Positions 6,853 to 7,673 of a DNA stretch of 7,673 nucleotides are shown piece by piece (position 1 is the stretch's first letter; each line of letters begins with the position of its first letter). The notes below the pieces were generated by a model. The model was not told where the DNA came from. It worked only from the letters and a program-made list of their open reading frames with translations, and ran no database searches. The DNA comes from Chloroflexota bacterium (lineage in GTDB: Bacteria; Chloroflexota; Anaerolineae; Anaerolineales; UBA11657), in NCBI GenBank assembly GCA_003670425.1, contig QWRL01000110.1, forward strand, positions 1 through 7,673, read 5' to 3'. The position numbers and the translations under genes were made by a program.

Positions 6853-7452
6853 CTACGGATTTACAGATGCCTGCAGTACAAGCTGCCCATTTTCAATTTC
6901 AAGGCCGGTCACATCGAACGGCAGATTAAGTGTTGCTGGAGAAAGCTGTTGTTGCAGTTGGCTGTCAATTTGGGCGCGCAAACTGTCTGGTAGCGCAATT
7001 GCTCCAGTTTTAATATCTTTGATGACAAAGGTGGTTGTGCCATCGATTGTGAGCGGTTCGGCTACCACCGCAATCGAAACGGGTATGCCCGCTACATCAA
7101 TAGTGGAAGTGGCGATCACTCCATTATCAACAAGGTGCAACTCCAGGTTGTCTGCTTTTATCAGGCTGTCCGGCAAGTCGCGCAGTGCTTGCGCAGCCTT
7201 GCTTGTAAGTTCTGTCTCGGTGAATGTGACCGTTACGGGTTGCGGTTTTCCAGTCTGTTGTGCCTTGTCTGCAGCCTGCTGCAAAACTACGGCCTTCTGG
7301 TCAAAAGATTTCACCGCGGCTGGTGAGATTGCGACCGGGGTAAGGTTGCGGACAAGGGTGGGGCGTTGGCGGGCGGCAAAATATATGGCAGTTCCAACTG
7401 CAAGCGCCAAACAAAGCGCTGCAAATAGAATGCGGTTTATGGTTCGCATCAT
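6853..7452 (-). CDS. Membrane-anchored protein of unknown function (possibly LmeA/DUF2993 or YpmS-like)
   Basis: The 199-residue protein has one N-terminal hydrophobic segment (about residues 7-27, after positively charged Arg3 and Arg7), so it is likely anchored with the rest outside the cytoplasm. There is no lipobox. The rest is rich in beta-forming residues and Val/Ile/Thr: PVTVTFTETELTSKAAQAL (72-90), then a region containing GIPVSIAVVAEPLTIDG, and a C-terminal LPFDVTGLEIENGQLVLQ. An ELxSK helix followed by alternating strands ending in an ENGQLVL-type strand recalls the lipid-binding TULIP-like LmeA/DUF2993 and YpmS/DUF2140 families, but this is a remembered resemblance with low certainty. 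Two adjacent ATG codons occur at the start; I used the first. No Shine-Dalgarno is visible upstream. It reads in the same direction as the dehydrogenase gene to its right, 113 bases away, and converges on the acyl-CoA dehydrogenase. Confidence 0.8.
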   Translation of the reverse strand: MMRTINRILFAALCLALAVGTAIYFAARQRPTLVRNLTPVAISPAAVKSFDQKAVVLQQAADKAQQTGKPQPVTVTFTETELTSKAAQALRDLPDSLIKADNLELHLVDNGVIATSTIDVAGIPVSIAVVAEPLTIDGTTTFVIKDIKTGAIALPDSLRAQIDSQLQQQLSPATLNLPFDVTGLEIENGQLVLQASVNP

Positions 7453-7490
7453 GTTTGGTCGGTTTGGGCTTCGGGAGCAATCTGGCTTTG

Positions 7491-7519
7491 GCTCAGCGGG
7501 ATCCGGGTGTCTGCTGAGC
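7491..7519. repeat. 7-bp inverted repeat upstream of the membrane-anchored protein gene
   Basis: GCTCAGC (7491-7497) and GCTGAGC (7513-7519) form a perfect 7-bp stem around a 15-base loop, in the 113-base gap between the dehydrogenase stop and the start at 7452. No T-run follows on the minus strand, so it is not a standard terminator. It could be a weak operator or a chance pairing. Confidence 0.3.
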
Positions 7520-7565
7520 GGCGCTAATATTGCGCACAGGATGCTTTAGTTGTTGCCAGTTCAGA

Positions 7566-7673
7566 CTAATGTACCGTCCAGCCGCCATCGATTGCGATGC
7601 CTGCACCGGTTATGAAGCTGGCTGCGTCACTCGCCAGAAATACTACCAGCCCGCCAAGTTCTGCGGGGTTGCC
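7566..7673 (-). CDS. Short-chain dehydrogenase/reductase, C-terminal fragment
   Basis: The last 35 codons of a gene that enters from the right edge end in TAG at 7566-7568. The translation begins NPAELGGLVVFLASD after one Gly, continues with AASFITGAGIAIDGGW and ends TVH. This is the classical SDR C-terminus: the P-x-E-x-x-x-x-V-x-F-L-A-S-D helix, the FITG turn and the xDGGW strand seen in FabG-like and glucose/3-hydroxyacyl dehydrogenase-like SDRs. The nucleotide-binding glycine motif and the Ser-Tyr-Lys catalytic residues lie outside the window. Substrate cannot be assigned from this fragment. Confidence 0.9.
   Translation of the reverse strand, partial: GNPAELGGLVVFLASDAASFITGAGIAIDGGWTVH

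Noticed and set aside
6820..6993. Small plus-strand frame (57 codons) after GAGGAG, starting MLLILPMAKM
   Set aside because: Most of it is antisense to the membrane-anchored protein gene, the spacing from GAGGAG to ATG is only 3 bases, it lies beyond the terminator, and the product shows no recognisable feature.

Overview
The window looks like ordinary chromosomal DNA from a GC-rich bacterium (roughly 60% GC by eye). The acyl-CoA dehydrogenase, the Rv3368c-like nitroreductase and the N-terminally extended Memo (AmrB) protein are all of kinds I associate with Chloroflexota. That assignment rests on remembered family resemblance, not on a search, and is tentative. I see no rRNA, tRNA, CRISPR array, insertion sequence or phage gene.

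Layout. Positions 94-4266 hold a three-gene minus-strand operon, read from right to left: an ABC exporter (TMD-NBD half-transporter), an AmmeMemoRadiSam system protein B (Memo-like) that starts on a TTG overlapping the exporter's stop codon, and a ROK-family sugar kinase starting on GTG 31 bases further on. A 63-base divergent intergenic region with a perfectly palindromic -10-like box (GATTATAATC) separates this operon from a plus-strand group: a nitroreductase (4330-4995), a 148-base gap holding a long imperfect hairpin, a single-domain rhodanese (5144-5455) and an acyl-CoA dehydrogenase (5483-6697). The plus-strand group is closed by a clear intrinsic terminator at 6751-6777. From there to the right edge the genes are again on the minus strand: a small membrane-anchored protein of unknown function (6853-7452, possibly of the LmeA/DUF2993 or YpmS type) and the last 35 codons of a short-chain dehydrogenase/reductase that enters from beyond the right edge.

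How the genes may work together. The rhodanese and acyl-CoA dehydrogenase are closely spaced and probably co-transcribed. The nitroreductase may be upstream in the same transcript or separated from it by the hairpin. No single pathway ties the minus operon together: lipid or drug export, a metal-binding Memo protein and sugar phosphorylation are not an established functional set. The parts most worth a second look are this operon, the ~110-residue N-terminal extension of the Memo protein, the shared palindromic promoter box, the hairpin at 4998-5060 and the Ala/Gln/Pro-rich insert in the exporter's nucleotide-binding domain. I did not find strong evidence for a wholly new system.
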